DNA from: Pseudomonas sp. TH43 | GTDB lineage: Bacteria; Pseudomonadota; Gammaproteobacteria; Pseudomonadales; Pseudomonadaceae | NCBI RefSeq assembly: GCF_016650635.1 | Contig: NZ_JAEKFI010000004.1 | Span: 940,001 to 1,004,000 of the forward strand | Reading direction: 5' to 3' | Length of the DNA stretch: 64,000 bases | Part shown: positions 18,401-26,548 of the stretch, piece after piece | How the letters are laid out: every line of letters starts with the position of its first letter | Numbering within the stretch: the stretch's first letter is position 1 | Notes under the pieces: generated by a model | Database searches by the model: none | Told to the model about the DNA's origin: nothing | Seen by the model: the letters and a program-made list of their open reading frames with translations, nothing else | Position numbers and translations under genes: made by a program

Positions 18401-19797
18401 TTTTCTGTAGTGATGGACATTGCCTGTGGCGAGGGGATTTATCCCCGTTGGGGCGCGAAGCGGCCCCTAAACCAAACATCTCGGCGTATCAGGCAGACCG
18501 CATGCAATGGTTTTACGACTGCTGCGCAGTCGAACGGGGATAAATCCCCTCGCCACAAAAGTCCTCTCACACTGGGGATAGGGAATTAGTCCGGGGTTTG
18601 TTCGGCCAGGGCTACGGCGCGGAACATGGCGCAGCTTTTCTGTAGTGATGGACATTGCCTGTGGCGAGGGGATTTATCCCCGTTGGGGCGCGAAGCGGCC
18701 CCTAAACAAAACACCTCGGTGTATCAGACAAACCGTATGCAATGGTTTTACGACTGCTGCGCAGTCGAACGGGGATAAATCCCCTCGCCACAAAAGCCCT
18801 CTCACACTGGGGATAGGGGATTTCGGCCAGGGCGACAGCGCGGAACATGGCGCGGCTTTTCTGTAGTGATGGGCATTGCCTGTGGCGAGGGGATTTATCC
18901 CCGTTGGGGCGCGAAGCGGCCCCTAAACCAAACATCTCGGTGTATCAGGCAAACCGTATGCAATGGTTTTACGACTGCTGCGCAGTCGAACGGGGATAAA
19001 TCCCCTCGCCACAAAAGTTCTCTCACACAGGGGATAGGGGATCAGTCCGGGGTTTGTTCGGCCAGGGCTACGGCGCGGAACATGGCGCGGCTTTTCTGTA
19101 GTGATGGACATTGCCTGTGGCGAGGGGATTTATCCCCGTTGGGGCGCGAAGCGGCCCCTAAACCAAACACCTCGGTGTATCAGACAAACCGTATGCAATG
19201 GTTTTACGACTGCTGCGCAGTCGAACGGGGATAAATCCCCTCGCCACACAAGCCCTCTCACACTGGGGATAGGGGATCAGTCCGGGGTTTGTTCGGCCAG
19301 GGCTACGGCGCGGAACATGGCGCGGCTTTTCTGTAGTGATGGGCATTGCCTGTGGCGAGGGGATTTATCCCCGTTGGGGCGCGAAGCGGCCCCTAAACCA
19401 AACACCTCGGTGTATCAGGCAGACCGTATGCAATGGTTTTACGACTGCTGCGCAGTCGAACGGGGATAAATCCCCTCGCCACAAAAACCCTCTCACACTG
19501 GGGATAGGGGATCAGTCCGGGGTTTGTTCGGCCAGGGCTACGGCGCGGAACATGGCGCAGCTTTTCTGTAGTGAAGGACATTGCCTGTGGCGAGGGGATT
19601 TACCCCCGTTGGGGCGCGAAGCGGCCCCCTAAACCAAACACCTCGGTGTATCAGACAGACCGCATGCAATGGTTTTACGAATGCTGCGCAGTCGAACGGG
19701 GATAAATCCCCTCGCCACAAAAGCCCTCTCACACTGGGGATAGGGAATCAGTCCGGGCTTTGTTCGGCCAGGGCTACGGCGCGGAACATGGCGCGGC
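18401..19797. repeat. Six-copy 235-bp tandem array containing the trpE 3' end
   Basis: Copies begin at 18401, 18636, 18857, 19092, 19327 and 19562; period 235 except copy 2 (221, a 14-base deletion at the trpE-tail junction). Each unit has about 185 bases with an inverted REP-type pair (GGCGAGGGGATTTATCCCCG and its complement, class C) plus 50 bases equal to the last 16 codons and stop of trpE. The rightmost unit is the native trpE end (19748-19797). Copies differ by only a few substitutions. The 1.45 kb between estA and trpE holds no credible gene; + strand ORFs here are repeat artefacts. Confidence 0.95.
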
Positions 19798-21226
19798 GTT
19801 TGTTCAGGGTTTCTTCCCATTCCAGCGCCGGCACCGAGTCGGCGACGATGCCGCCACCGGCCTGCACGTGCAGTTCGCCGTTCTTGATCACCGCGGTACG
19901 GATCGCAATCGCGGTGTCCATGTTGCCGTTCCAGGCGAAGTAACCGACGGCGCCGCCGTAGACACCACGCTTGACCGGTTCCAGCTCGTCGATGATTTCC
20001 ATCGCACGAATCTTCGGCGCGCCGGACAAGGTGCCCGCCGGCAGAATCGCCCGCAGCGCGTCCATCGCCGTCAACCCTGCTTTCAACTGACCGGTGACGT
20101 TGGAAACAATGTGCATCACGTTGGAGTAACGCTCGATGACCATTTTCTCGGTGAGTTTCACCGAGCCGATTTCCGAAACGCGGCCAGTATCGTTACGGCC
20201 CAGATCGATCAGCATCAAGTGCTCGGCGATCTCTTTGTCGTCCGACAGCAGGTCTTCTTCCAGCGCCAGATCCGCCTCTTCAGTCGCGCCACGTGGGCGT
20301 GTGCCGGCAATCGGGCGCACGGTGATCAGGTTGTCCTCGACTCGCACCAGCACTTCCGGCGAACTGCCGACGACATGGAAATCGCCGAAGTTGAAGAAGT
20401 ACATGTACGGCGTCGGGTTGAAGCACCGCAGTGCGCGATACAGATCGATCGGTGCAGCCTTGAAGTCGATCGACATGCGTTGCGACGGCACGACCTGCAT
20501 GCAGTCACCGGCAAGGATGTATTCCTTGATGGTGTCGACGGCCTTTTCGTAATCGTCCTGAGTGAAGCTTGAGCGGAATACCGGATCAGCCGATTGCTGT
20601 TTGCTGAAATCCAGACCACGACGCGGGGTGATCGGCTGGCGCAGTTTCTCCAGCAGTCCCTGCAATTGCGCCTGACCTTGCTCGAAGGCATCAGCCTGCG
20701 AAGGATCAGCCAGTACGATCGCGTGCATCTTGCCGGCGAGGTTGTCGAAAACGACGACGGCGTCGGAGACCATCAGCAGAATGTCCGGCACGCCCAGCGG
20801 ATCCGGGTTCGGGCATTTGCCCAGACGTTTTTCCACGTAACGCACGCAGTCGTAACCGAAGTAACCGACCAGACCGCCGTTGAAACGCGGCAGACCGGCG
20901 ATGGTCGGCACGTTGTAGCGCGCCTTGAAGGTTTCGACGAAGGCCAACGGATCTTCAACGTCGTGGCTTTCGGTCTCGACGCCATCGACAGTGATGCTGA
21001 CGTGATGATCGTGAACCCGTAGCACCGTGCGGCACGGCAGGCCGATGATCGAGTAACGCCCCCACTTCTCCCCGCCCTGCACTGATTCGAGCAGGTAGGA
21101 GTTGGGCTGGTCGGCCAGTTTCAGATAGATCGACAGCGGCGTGTCGAAGTCGGCCAGGGTTTCGCAGGCCATCGGAATGCGGTTGTAGCCGTCAGCGGCC
21201 AAGCGCAGGAATTCTTCGCGGATCAT
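19748..21226 (-). CDS. trpE: Anthranilate synthase component I
   Basis: Converts chorismate to anthranilate with TrpG; first step of tryptophan synthesis. The 492 residues include the N-terminal Trp-feedback region (LLESVQGGEKWGRYS) and the chorismate-binding domain (VVPSQRMS, IAGTRPRGA, LIDLGRNDTGRV, PAGTLSGAPKIRAME). ATG at 21226 lies 70 bases after the gph stop. The last 50 bases are copied five more times downstream in the tandem array. Confidence 0.97.
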   Translation of the reverse strand: MIREEFLRLAADGYNRIPMACETLADFDTPLSIYLKLADQPNSYLLESVQGGEKWGRYSIIGLPCRTVLRVHDHHVSITVDGVETESHDVEDPLAFVETFKARYNVPTIAGLPRFNGGLVGYFGYDCVRYVEKRLGKCPNPDPLGVPDILLMVSDAVVVFDNLAGKMHAIVLADPSQADAFEQGQAQLQGLLEKLRQPITPRRGLDFSKQQSADPVFRSSFTQDDYEKAVDTIKEYILAGDCMQVVPSQRMSIDFKAAPIDLYRALRCFNPTPYMYFFNFGDFHVVGSSPEVLVRVEDNLITVRPIAGTRPRGATEEADLALEEDLLSDDKEIAEHLMLIDLGRNDTGRVSEIGSVKLTEKMVIERYSNVMHIVSNVTGQLKAGLTAMDALRAILPAGTLSGAPKIRAMEIIDELEPVKRGVYGGAVGYFAWNGNMDTAIAIRTAVIKNGELHVQAGGGIVADSVPALEWEETLNKRRAMFRAVALAEQSPD

Positions 21227-21296
21227 GAGGTGCCTCGTGGTGTGAGGTGTAATCAGTCAGGTATGCAAACGCGCCGGCAGGCCGGCCAGGAACAAG

Positions 21297-21341
21297 TCAG
21301 GCGCGCCAACGCCAGCGGGCCAGGGCCTTGATGACTTTCAT
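21297..21341 (-). promoter_or_regulatory. Candidate trpE leader embedded in the gph 3' end
   Basis: The last 15 codons of gph, from an internal ATG to the stop, read MKVIKALARWRWRA: a Trp-rich leader-sized peptide 70 bases before trpE. Just after the stop lies a GC hairpin (GCCG-GCCTGC-CGGC) and the segment GGCGCG, which can pair with CGCGCC at the Trp codons. Whether ribosomes arrive from gph or start at the internal ATG cannot be told from sequence. Confidence 0.6.
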
Positions 21342-22115
21342 CCAGAGTTTGCGAGTGACCACCACGATGGCGTTTCCAGAAGGAGATTGAGAAGCGTCGG
21401 GCAACGTTATCTCAGCGGCCGTAACGAGGCAACCGGGAATTAGCTTGCGCAGATCGTCGATCACCAGCGCCGGCGATTCTTCGGCAATCGGCCGGCCATG
21501 GTTGTAGCCATAGCTGAGCGCGACACATTTGACCCCCGCCGCTTTCGCCGCCAGCACATCGCTGCGCGAGTCACCGACGAACAACGATTGCGAGGCCGGA
21601 ATGTTGGCCATTTTCATCACGAAGAACAGCGCGGCCGGGTCAGGCTTCTTCTGCGGCAAAGTATCGCCGCCGATGATCCACTTGAAGTAACGGCCGATTT
21701 TCATCTGATCCAGCAGTGGCGCGACAAAGCGCTCCGGCTTGTTGGTGATCAGCGCCATGGCCACGCCTTGCTTTTGCAGCCACTTGAGGGTGTCGCGCAC
21801 GCCGGGATAGACCACGGTCAACGCATGGCTGGCGCCGTAGGCTTCCATAAACACTTCGAGCGCATGTTCGGCCTCGACGTCATCCACCGCCGAATGATCG
21901 ATACCACCGGCCAACGCCCGGCGCACCAATACGGGGGCGCCATTGCCAACCCACTCGCGCACCGACTCGATGCCCGCTGGCTTGCGGCCGAGGGAGAGCA
22001 GCATGTTGTCCACCGCCGCTGCCAGGTCAGGAACCGAGTCGATCAGCGTGCCATCCAGATCGAACATCACCAACCTTGGCAGTTTGCCCGGGAACAGCTG
22101 CTCAAAACCGCTCAT
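21297..22115 (-). CDS. gph: Phosphoglycolate phosphatase with C-terminal extension
   Basis: HAD hydrolase that clears 2-phosphoglycolate formed by DNA repair. The nucleophile motif is FDLDGTLIDS (D19, D21), with later motifs ITNKPERF and FVGDSRSDVLAAKAAG. At 272 residues it carries about 40 residues beyond the usual end (…LIPGCL), finishing VIKALARWRWRA. That tail is almost identical to the leader peptide ahead of trpG, so the 3' end of gph probably doubles as the trpE leader. It overlaps rpe by four bases. Confidence 0.93.
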   Translation of the reverse strand: MSGFEQLFPGKLPRLVMFDLDGTLIDSVPDLAAAVDNMLLSLGRKPAGIESVREWVGNGAPVLVRRALAGGIDHSAVDDVEAEHALEVFMEAYGASHALTVVYPGVRDTLKWLQKQGVAMALITNKPERFVAPLLDQMKIGRYFKWIIGGDTLPQKKPDPAALFFVMKMANIPASQSLFVGDSRSDVLAAKAAGVKCVALSYGYNHGRPIAEESPALVIDDLRKLIPGCLVTAAEITLPDASQSPSGNAIVVVTRKLWMKVIKALARWRWRA

Positions 22116-22786
22116 GGACGGGCCAGAGCCAGTTCGGCACGCATCTTGTCGATGACTTCCTGATAGTTCGGTGCGTTGAAGATCGCCGAGCCGGCGACAA
22201 AGGTGTCGGCGCCAGCCGCAGCGATTTCACGGATGTTGTTGACGTTGACGCCGCCGTCGATTTCCAGACGGATGTCGCGGCCCGAGGCATCGATGATCGC
22301 CCGCGCTTCGCGCAGTTTATCGAGAGTGCCGGGAATGAACTTCTGCCCGCCGAAGCCCGGGTTGACGCTCATCAGCAGGACCATGTCGACCTTGTCAATT
22401 ACGTACTTGAGCACGTCCAGCGGGGTCGCCGGGTTGAATACCAGGCCGGATTTGCAGCCGCCCTCGCGGATCAGTTGCAGCGAGCGATCGACGTGCAGCG
22501 TGGCTTCCGGGTGGAAGGTGATATAGGTGGCGCCGGCCTCGATGAAGTCGCCGACAATGCGATCCACCGGGCTGACCATCAGGTGTGCGTCGATGGGCGC
22601 GGTGACGCCGTACTTGCGCAACGCCGCGCACACCATCGGGCCGATGGTCAGGTTGGGCACGTAGTGGTTGTCCATGACGTCGAAGTGAACGAAGTCGGCG
22701 CCTGCGGCGAGGACATTGTCTACTTCTTCGCCGAGGCGGGCGAAGTCGGCGGAGAGAATCGACGGAGCAATTACGAAGGGCTGCAT
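22112..22786 (-). CDS. rpe: Ribulose-phosphate 3-epimerase
   Basis: Interconverts ribulose-5-phosphate and xylulose-5-phosphate in the pentose phosphate pathway. ATG at 22786 gives 224 residues (MQPFVIAPSILSADFARLGE). Metal and catalytic motifs are intact: VHFDVMDNHYVPN, DAHLMVSPVD, LLMSVNPGFGGQ and LEIDGGVN. It is the first gene of the rpe-gph-trpE run, overlapping gph by four bases. Confidence 0.97.
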   Translation of the reverse strand: MQPFVIAPSILSADFARLGEEVDNVLAAGADFVHFDVMDNHYVPNLTIGPMVCAALRKYGVTAPIDAHLMVSPVDRIVGDFIEAGATYITFHPEATLHVDRSLQLIREGGCKSGLVFNPATPLDVLKYVIDKVDMVLLMSVNPGFGGQKFIPGTLDKLREARAIIDASGRDIRLEIDGGVNVNNIREIAAAGADTFVAGSAIFNAPNYQEVIDKMRAELALARP

Positions 22787-22900
22787 GACGCACCTTTTCT
22801 GAGCTAAATCACGATGGCGCGCATTGTATACCTCAAGTTTCCGCGCGCGCACCGTGACTGCGATGATTGGGTTGGGCCATGACCGATGACTGGCGGCGAC

Positions 22901-24049
22901 TCAGTAAGCCGCGCGATAGATCTTCTCGATGTCCACAGCGCTGAGTTTGCGTGGGTTGTTGCGCATCAAACGCTCGATGCCCGCCGCTTCCACAGCCATG
23001 GCCGGGATCGCTTCTTCCGGTACACCGAAACTGCGCAGCCCGACGGGAATTTCCACTGCCGCACACAGGTCAGTCATCGCCTGCACGGCTTTGTCTGCTG
23101 CCTCGGCAGCGCTCAGATGAGCGGTCATCACGCCCATGGCTTCGGCAATATCCTGCATGCGTTCGACGCAGGCCATTTTGTTCCAGGTCATGACATACGG
23201 CAGCAGCAAGGCGTTGCTGACGCCATGGGCAATATTGAAACGCCCGCCCAGCGGATACGCCAGCGCATGCACCGCACCGACCCCGGCGTTACCGAACGCC
23301 ATGCCGGCCATCAGGCTCGCGGTGGCCATGTCTTCGCGCGCTTGCAGGTTGGCGCCGTTGGCATAGGCCTTGGGTAACGCCCTGGCAATCAATTTGATCG
23401 CGCCGATGGCCAGGGAATCGGTGATCGGCGAGGCGTTCACCGACAAATAGGATTCGATGGCGTGCACCAGCGCGTCAACGCCACTGGCGGCGGTGACACT
23501 GCGTGGGCAAGTCAGGGTCATCTGCGGGCTGACCAGCGCGACGTCCGGCAATAGATAGTCGCTGACGATGCCCTTCTTCAATTGCGCGACCTTGTCGGAA
23601 AGAATTGCGACGTTGGTGACTTCGGAACCGGTGCCGGCAGTGGTCGGAATCGCGATCAGCGGCGGGCCTTTGCGCGGCACTTGGTCAACGCCGAACAAAT
23701 CCTCCATCGCGCCATGGTATCCGGCATAGGCCGCGACACTTTTGGCTATGTCGATGGCACTGCCGCCACCGAGGCCGATCAAACCGTCATGCCCGCCTTC
23801 GCGGTAAACGCGCATGCAATCTTCGACGATGGCGATTTCCGGGTCCGGCAGCACGCGGTCGAAAATCTCGTACTCACGCCCACCCAACTGGCACAGCGCC
23901 AACTCGACCGTGCCTGATTTGACCAGCGCAGCGTCGGTGACGATCAGCGGGTTGTCGATATCCAGCCGTGTGAGTTCCGCCGCCAGTTGCTCGATGGCCC
24001 CGGCGCCGGTGATCAGTTTGTGAGCGATTTTGAACTGGGAAAGACTCAT
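22901..24049 (-). CDS. Iron-containing (group III) alcohol dehydrogenase
   Basis: NAD-dependent alcohol/aldehyde oxidoreductase; substrate unknown. ATG at 24049 with AGAGG upstream gives 382 residues. The family signatures are present: GLGGGSAIDIAK for the cofactor, and IPTTAGTGSEVTN. The metal ligands fall in GVDALVHAIESYLS and HALAYPLGGRFNIAHGVSNA, with the expected Asp and three His. It is closest in type to the 1,3-propanediol/ethanol dehydrogenase group. It lies upstream of rpe on the same strand, 114 bases apart. Confidence 0.9.
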   Translation of the reverse strand: MSLSQFKIAHKLITGAGAIEQLAAELTRLDIDNPLIVTDAALVKSGTVELALCQLGGREYEIFDRVLPDPEIAIVEDCMRVYREGGHDGLIGLGGGSAIDIAKSVAAYAGYHGAMEDLFGVDQVPRKGPPLIAIPTTAGTGSEVTNVAILSDKVAQLKKGIVSDYLLPDVALVSPQMTLTCPRSVTAASGVDALVHAIESYLSVNASPITDSLAIGAIKLIARALPKAYANGANLQAREDMATASLMAGMAFGNAGVGAVHALAYPLGGRFNIAHGVSNALLLPYVMTWNKMACVERMQDIAEAMGVMTAHLSAAEAADKAVQAMTDLCAAVEIPVGLRSFGVPEEAIPAMAVEAAGIERLMRNNPRKLSAVDIEKIYRAAY

Positions 24050-24129
24050 CGTGCGCAGCCTCTTATAGATGTGGGAGCTGGGCACAAGATTAGCTGGGGA
24101 TTTGGGGTTGTCTGCTATTCAGGTGGTGA

Positions 24130-24341
24130 ATGACTACCGAAGACAAAAGCAAGAGCCCCTCACCCTAGCCCTCTCCCGGAGGGAGAGGGGACTGACCGCG
24201 CTGTACTTTTGAAGTACACCGACCTGAAATACCGAGTCGAACTCGGGTTTTGAAAAGCACAACGATCTGCTCCCTTCCCCCTCGCCCCCCTACCAGAGGG
24301 AGAGGGGACTGACCGAGGTGATTGGGAGAGGTACAACGACC
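24130..24341. repeat. Intergenic repeat block left of the IS element
   Basis: Non-coding. Two copies of a palindromic GGGAGAGGGGACTGACCG motif and a copy of GACCTGAAATACCGAGTCGA (24221-24240) are seen. A second copy of the latter is split by the IS: it ends at 24341 and resumes at 25598. Further similar C/G-rich repeat lies at 25598-25696. Confidence 0.7.
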
Positions 24342-24349
24342 TGCAGTGG

Positions 24350-25195
24350 TCAACTAATTCCGGACACCTCGATAGGTGGTTTTGACGCCATCGCCCGCTC
24401 ATAGACGGTCGGTGGCAGATATCCCAGTTTCGAGTGAAGCCGTTCGTTGTTGTAATACCCAACGATGTACTCGGTGATGTCGCGGATCGCTTCGGTATGA
24501 TTGGCGTAGTCACGTCGCCATACCCGCTCCATTTTCAAGCTCAGGAAGAAGCGTTCCATCACCGCATTGTCCCAGCAATTACCTTTACGGCTCATGCTCT
24601 GCTGCATGTCGTTTCTTGCCAGTAACTCTCTGTAAGTTGCACTCGCGTATTGGCTGCCACGATCCGAGTGGGCAATCAGGCCTGGCGGCGGTTGGCGCTG
24701 TGCGATGGCCAGTTGCATCGCAGTGCACACCAGCTCTGCCGGCATGTTCGGAGCCATCGACCAGCCCACGATCTTGCGTGAAAACAAGTCCAACACCACG
24801 GCCAGATACAGCCAGCCACTGCGGGTGCGGATGTAGGTGATGTCTGCCACCCAAGCCTTGTTTGGCGCTGCCGGATCAAATTTTCGGCTCAGTACATTTT
24901 CGGCAATCGGCAGATCATGATTGCTATCGGTCGTGTGCACAAACTTGCGCTTCCAAGCCGAACGTAGCCCATTGGTACGCATCAAACGGCGGATTTTATA
25001 CAGCCCAACAGACAGGCCTTTGCCGCGCAAAGCGTCGCGCAAGGGCCGGCTGCCGTAGCAGCCACCACTCTCGGCAAAAGACGCCTTGAGTTGCAAAACG
25101 ACAGGACAACTCTGCCGGACGGGCGCATCAGCACGCTTTTGCGACTCATAGAAGCCCGAGCGACTGATGCTCAGTAACCGACAGACATGTGTCAC
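24350..25195 (-). CDS. IS3-family transposase OrfB (DDE integrase domain)
   Basis: Catalytic part of the transposase. The DD(35)E triad is intact, numbering from GTG at 25195: D118 (VADITYI), D178 (AHSDRGSQY) and E214 (AVMERFF), with exactly 35 residues between the last two. It ends IEVSGIS. In the element it is normally made as an OrfAB fusion by -1 slippage in orfA; the open frame extends upstream to the slip site (LVRQLQQKAYSVTHVCRLL), so 25195 is only the first possible independent start. Confidence 0.93.
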   Translation of the reverse strand: MTHVCRLLSISRSGFYESQKRADAPVRQSCPVVLQLKASFAESGGCYGSRPLRDALRGKGLSVGLYKIRRLMRTNGLRSAWKRKFVHTTDSNHDLPIAENVLSRKFDPAAPNKAWVADITYIRTRSGWLYLAVVLDLFSRKIVGWSMAPNMPAELVCTAMQLAIAQRQPPPGLIAHSDRGSQYASATYRELLARNDMQQSMSRKGNCWDNAVMERFFLSLKMERVWRRDYANHTEAIRDITEYIVGYYNNERLHSKLGYLPPTVYERAMASKPPIEVSGIS

Positions 25196-25236
25196 TGAGT
25201 AGGCCTTCTGTTGCAGCTGCCGAACCAGTCGATACC

Positions 25237-25533
25237 TTACTTCAGCTCGCGGGCAAAGAAGGCCGTAGCCTTTTTTAAGATGTCGTTATCCATCTTGAGC
25301 TGGCGATTTTCCTGTTCCAATTGCCGGATTCGCTGTTGCTCTGCCGTCAATGGCTTGCCGATTCCGGCGTGCCCCAATTGCTCTGCCTCGTACTGTTGAA
25401 CCCAGCGTCGAACGGCTGTCTCACCAATGTTCAGATCTTGGCAAACCTGCGTAACGGTTAGCCCCTGATCCTTGATCATCTTCACGACTTGCAGCTTGAA
25501 GCTGTCGTCGAATGCCCTGCGTTTTTTGGTCAT
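25237..25533 (-). CDS. IS3-family transposase OrfA (helix-turn-helix)
   Basis: DNA-binding part of the transposase, 98 residues from ATG at 25533 (GGAG ahead). It has an N-terminal helix-turn-helix (FKLQVVKMIKDQGLTVTQVC) and a C-terminal leucine-zipper-like coil (QQRIRQLEQENRQLKMDND). Near the end is the heptamer A-AAA-AAG (minus strand of 25270-25276), in the right register for -1 frameshifting into the orfB frame. Confidence 0.93.
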   Translation of the reverse strand: MTKKRRAFDDSFKLQVVKMIKDQGLTVTQVCQDLNIGETAVRRWVQQYEAEQLGHAGIGKPLTAEQQRIRQLEQENRQLKMDNDILKKATAFFARELK

Positions 25534-25711
25534 GAATAACTCCTCGATAGATGTATTTTCCACCTATCGGGGTGTCCGGGGAAATTAGACCACTGCAACC
25601 TGAAATACCGGGTCGATCTCAGGCTTTGAAAACCATGAAGATCTACTCCCTTCCCCCCTCTACCCCTTGGGGGAGAGGGCTGGGGTGAGGGGTAAGCTTT
25701 TGATCTGGCCC

Positions 25712-26536
25712 TTAAACCTGAGCGGTGCGCAGTTTTTCGCTGCGGCCACGTAGCCATTCCAAGGTCAGCAGCAGGATGACCGAGAACGCGATCAGCAAGG
25801 TCGCAGCAGCGGCAATCGTCGGGCTCAGGTTCTCGCGAATCCCGCTGAACATCTGCCGAGGCAACGTCGCCTGTTCGGGGCCGGCGAGAAACAGCGTCAC
25901 CACCACTTCATCGAACGACGTCGCAAACGCAAACAGCGCCCCGGAAATCACCCCCGGCGCAATCAGCGGCAAGGTCACCCGGCGGAACGCTGTCAACGGC
26001 GATGCTCCGAGACTCGCCGCAGCACGCACCAGATTATGGTTAAAACCCTGCAACGTCGCCGACACCGTGATGATCACAAACGGCACGCCCAACACCGCAT
26101 GCACGACGATCAACGAGAAGAAACTGTTGCCCAACCCCAACGGGGCGAAGAACAGATAACTCGCTACACCAATGATCACCACCGGCACCACCATCGGCGA
26201 GATCACCAGCGCCATCACCAGCGACTTTCCGGGGAAGTCGCCGCGGGTCAGACCAATCGCTGCCAGCGTGCCGAAGACCATCGCCAGCACGGTCGCGGCC
26301 GGGGCGACGATGATGCTGTTCTTCAGTGCGCGCATCCATTCCGCCGAGGCGAAGAAGTCCTGATACCAGTGCAGCGAAAAGCCTTGCAGCGGGTAGACAA
26401 GGAAACTGCCCGAGTTGAACGACAGCGGCACGATCACCAGCACCGGCAGAATCAGGAACAACAGAATCAAGCCGCAAAGGATCCGCAAGCTGTAGAACCA
26501 CACCCGTTCGATGGGTGACATGTAAGGACTCAGCAT
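25712..26536 (-). CDS. agtD: ABC transporter permease, AgtD-like (PotC type)
   Basis: Inner-membrane permease of a spermidine/putrescine-type importer. The 274 residues have six predicted helices and the ABC-binding EAA-like loop RAAASLGASPLTAFRRVTLP. It is the last gene of the four-gene transporter, 12 bases after the second permease. By position and type it matches P. aeruginosa PA0606, part of agtABCD, reported for 4-aminobutyrate and 5-aminovalerate uptake; substrate transfer to this strain is inference. Confidence 0.82.
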   Translation of the reverse strand: MLSPYMSPIERVWFYSLRILCGLILLFLILPVLVIVPLSFNSGSFLVYPLQGFSLHWYQDFFASAEWMRALKNSIIVAPAATVLAMVFGTLAAIGLTRGDFPGKSLVMALVISPMVVPVVIIGVASYLFFAPLGLGNSFFSLIVVHAVLGVPFVIITVSATLQGFNHNLVRAAASLGASPLTAFRRVTLPLIAPGVISGALFAFATSFDEVVVTLFLAGPEQATLPRQMFSGIRENLSPTIAAAATLLIAFSVILLLTLEWLRGRSEKLRTAQV

Positions 26537-26548
26537 CTCAAATTCCCC

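Larger units (their letters stand above)
24342..25597 (-). mobile_element. IS3-family insertion sequence, 1256 bp, apparently complete
   Basis: The element begins TGCAGTGGTC and ends GACCACTGCA; imperfect inverted repeats run about 35 bases (shared CCGGACACC and CGATAGGTGG). It is flanked by a 3-bp direct repeat ACC (24339-24341 and 25598-25600), as expected for IS3 transposition. It carries overlapping-frame orfA and orfB with a slippery A6G. Intact ends, duplicated target and open frames suggest recent insertion. I do not assign a named IS. Confidence 0.92.

Noticed and set aside
15976..19747. Pyocin/tailocin cluster expected between trpG and trpE
   Set aside because: No phage tail, regulator or lysis gene can be read there; only estA and repeats.
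18401..19797. CRISPR array
   Set aside because: Period is 235 bp and the spacing sequence is repeated too; no short direct repeats with unique spacers and no cas genes.
18645..19943. Series of + and - strand ORFs of 62-122 codons (for example starting MMDIACGEGIYPRWGAK)
   Set aside because: They are readings through the tandem repeat units and REP palindromes, repeated with the 235-bp period, with no ribosome sites or protein family.
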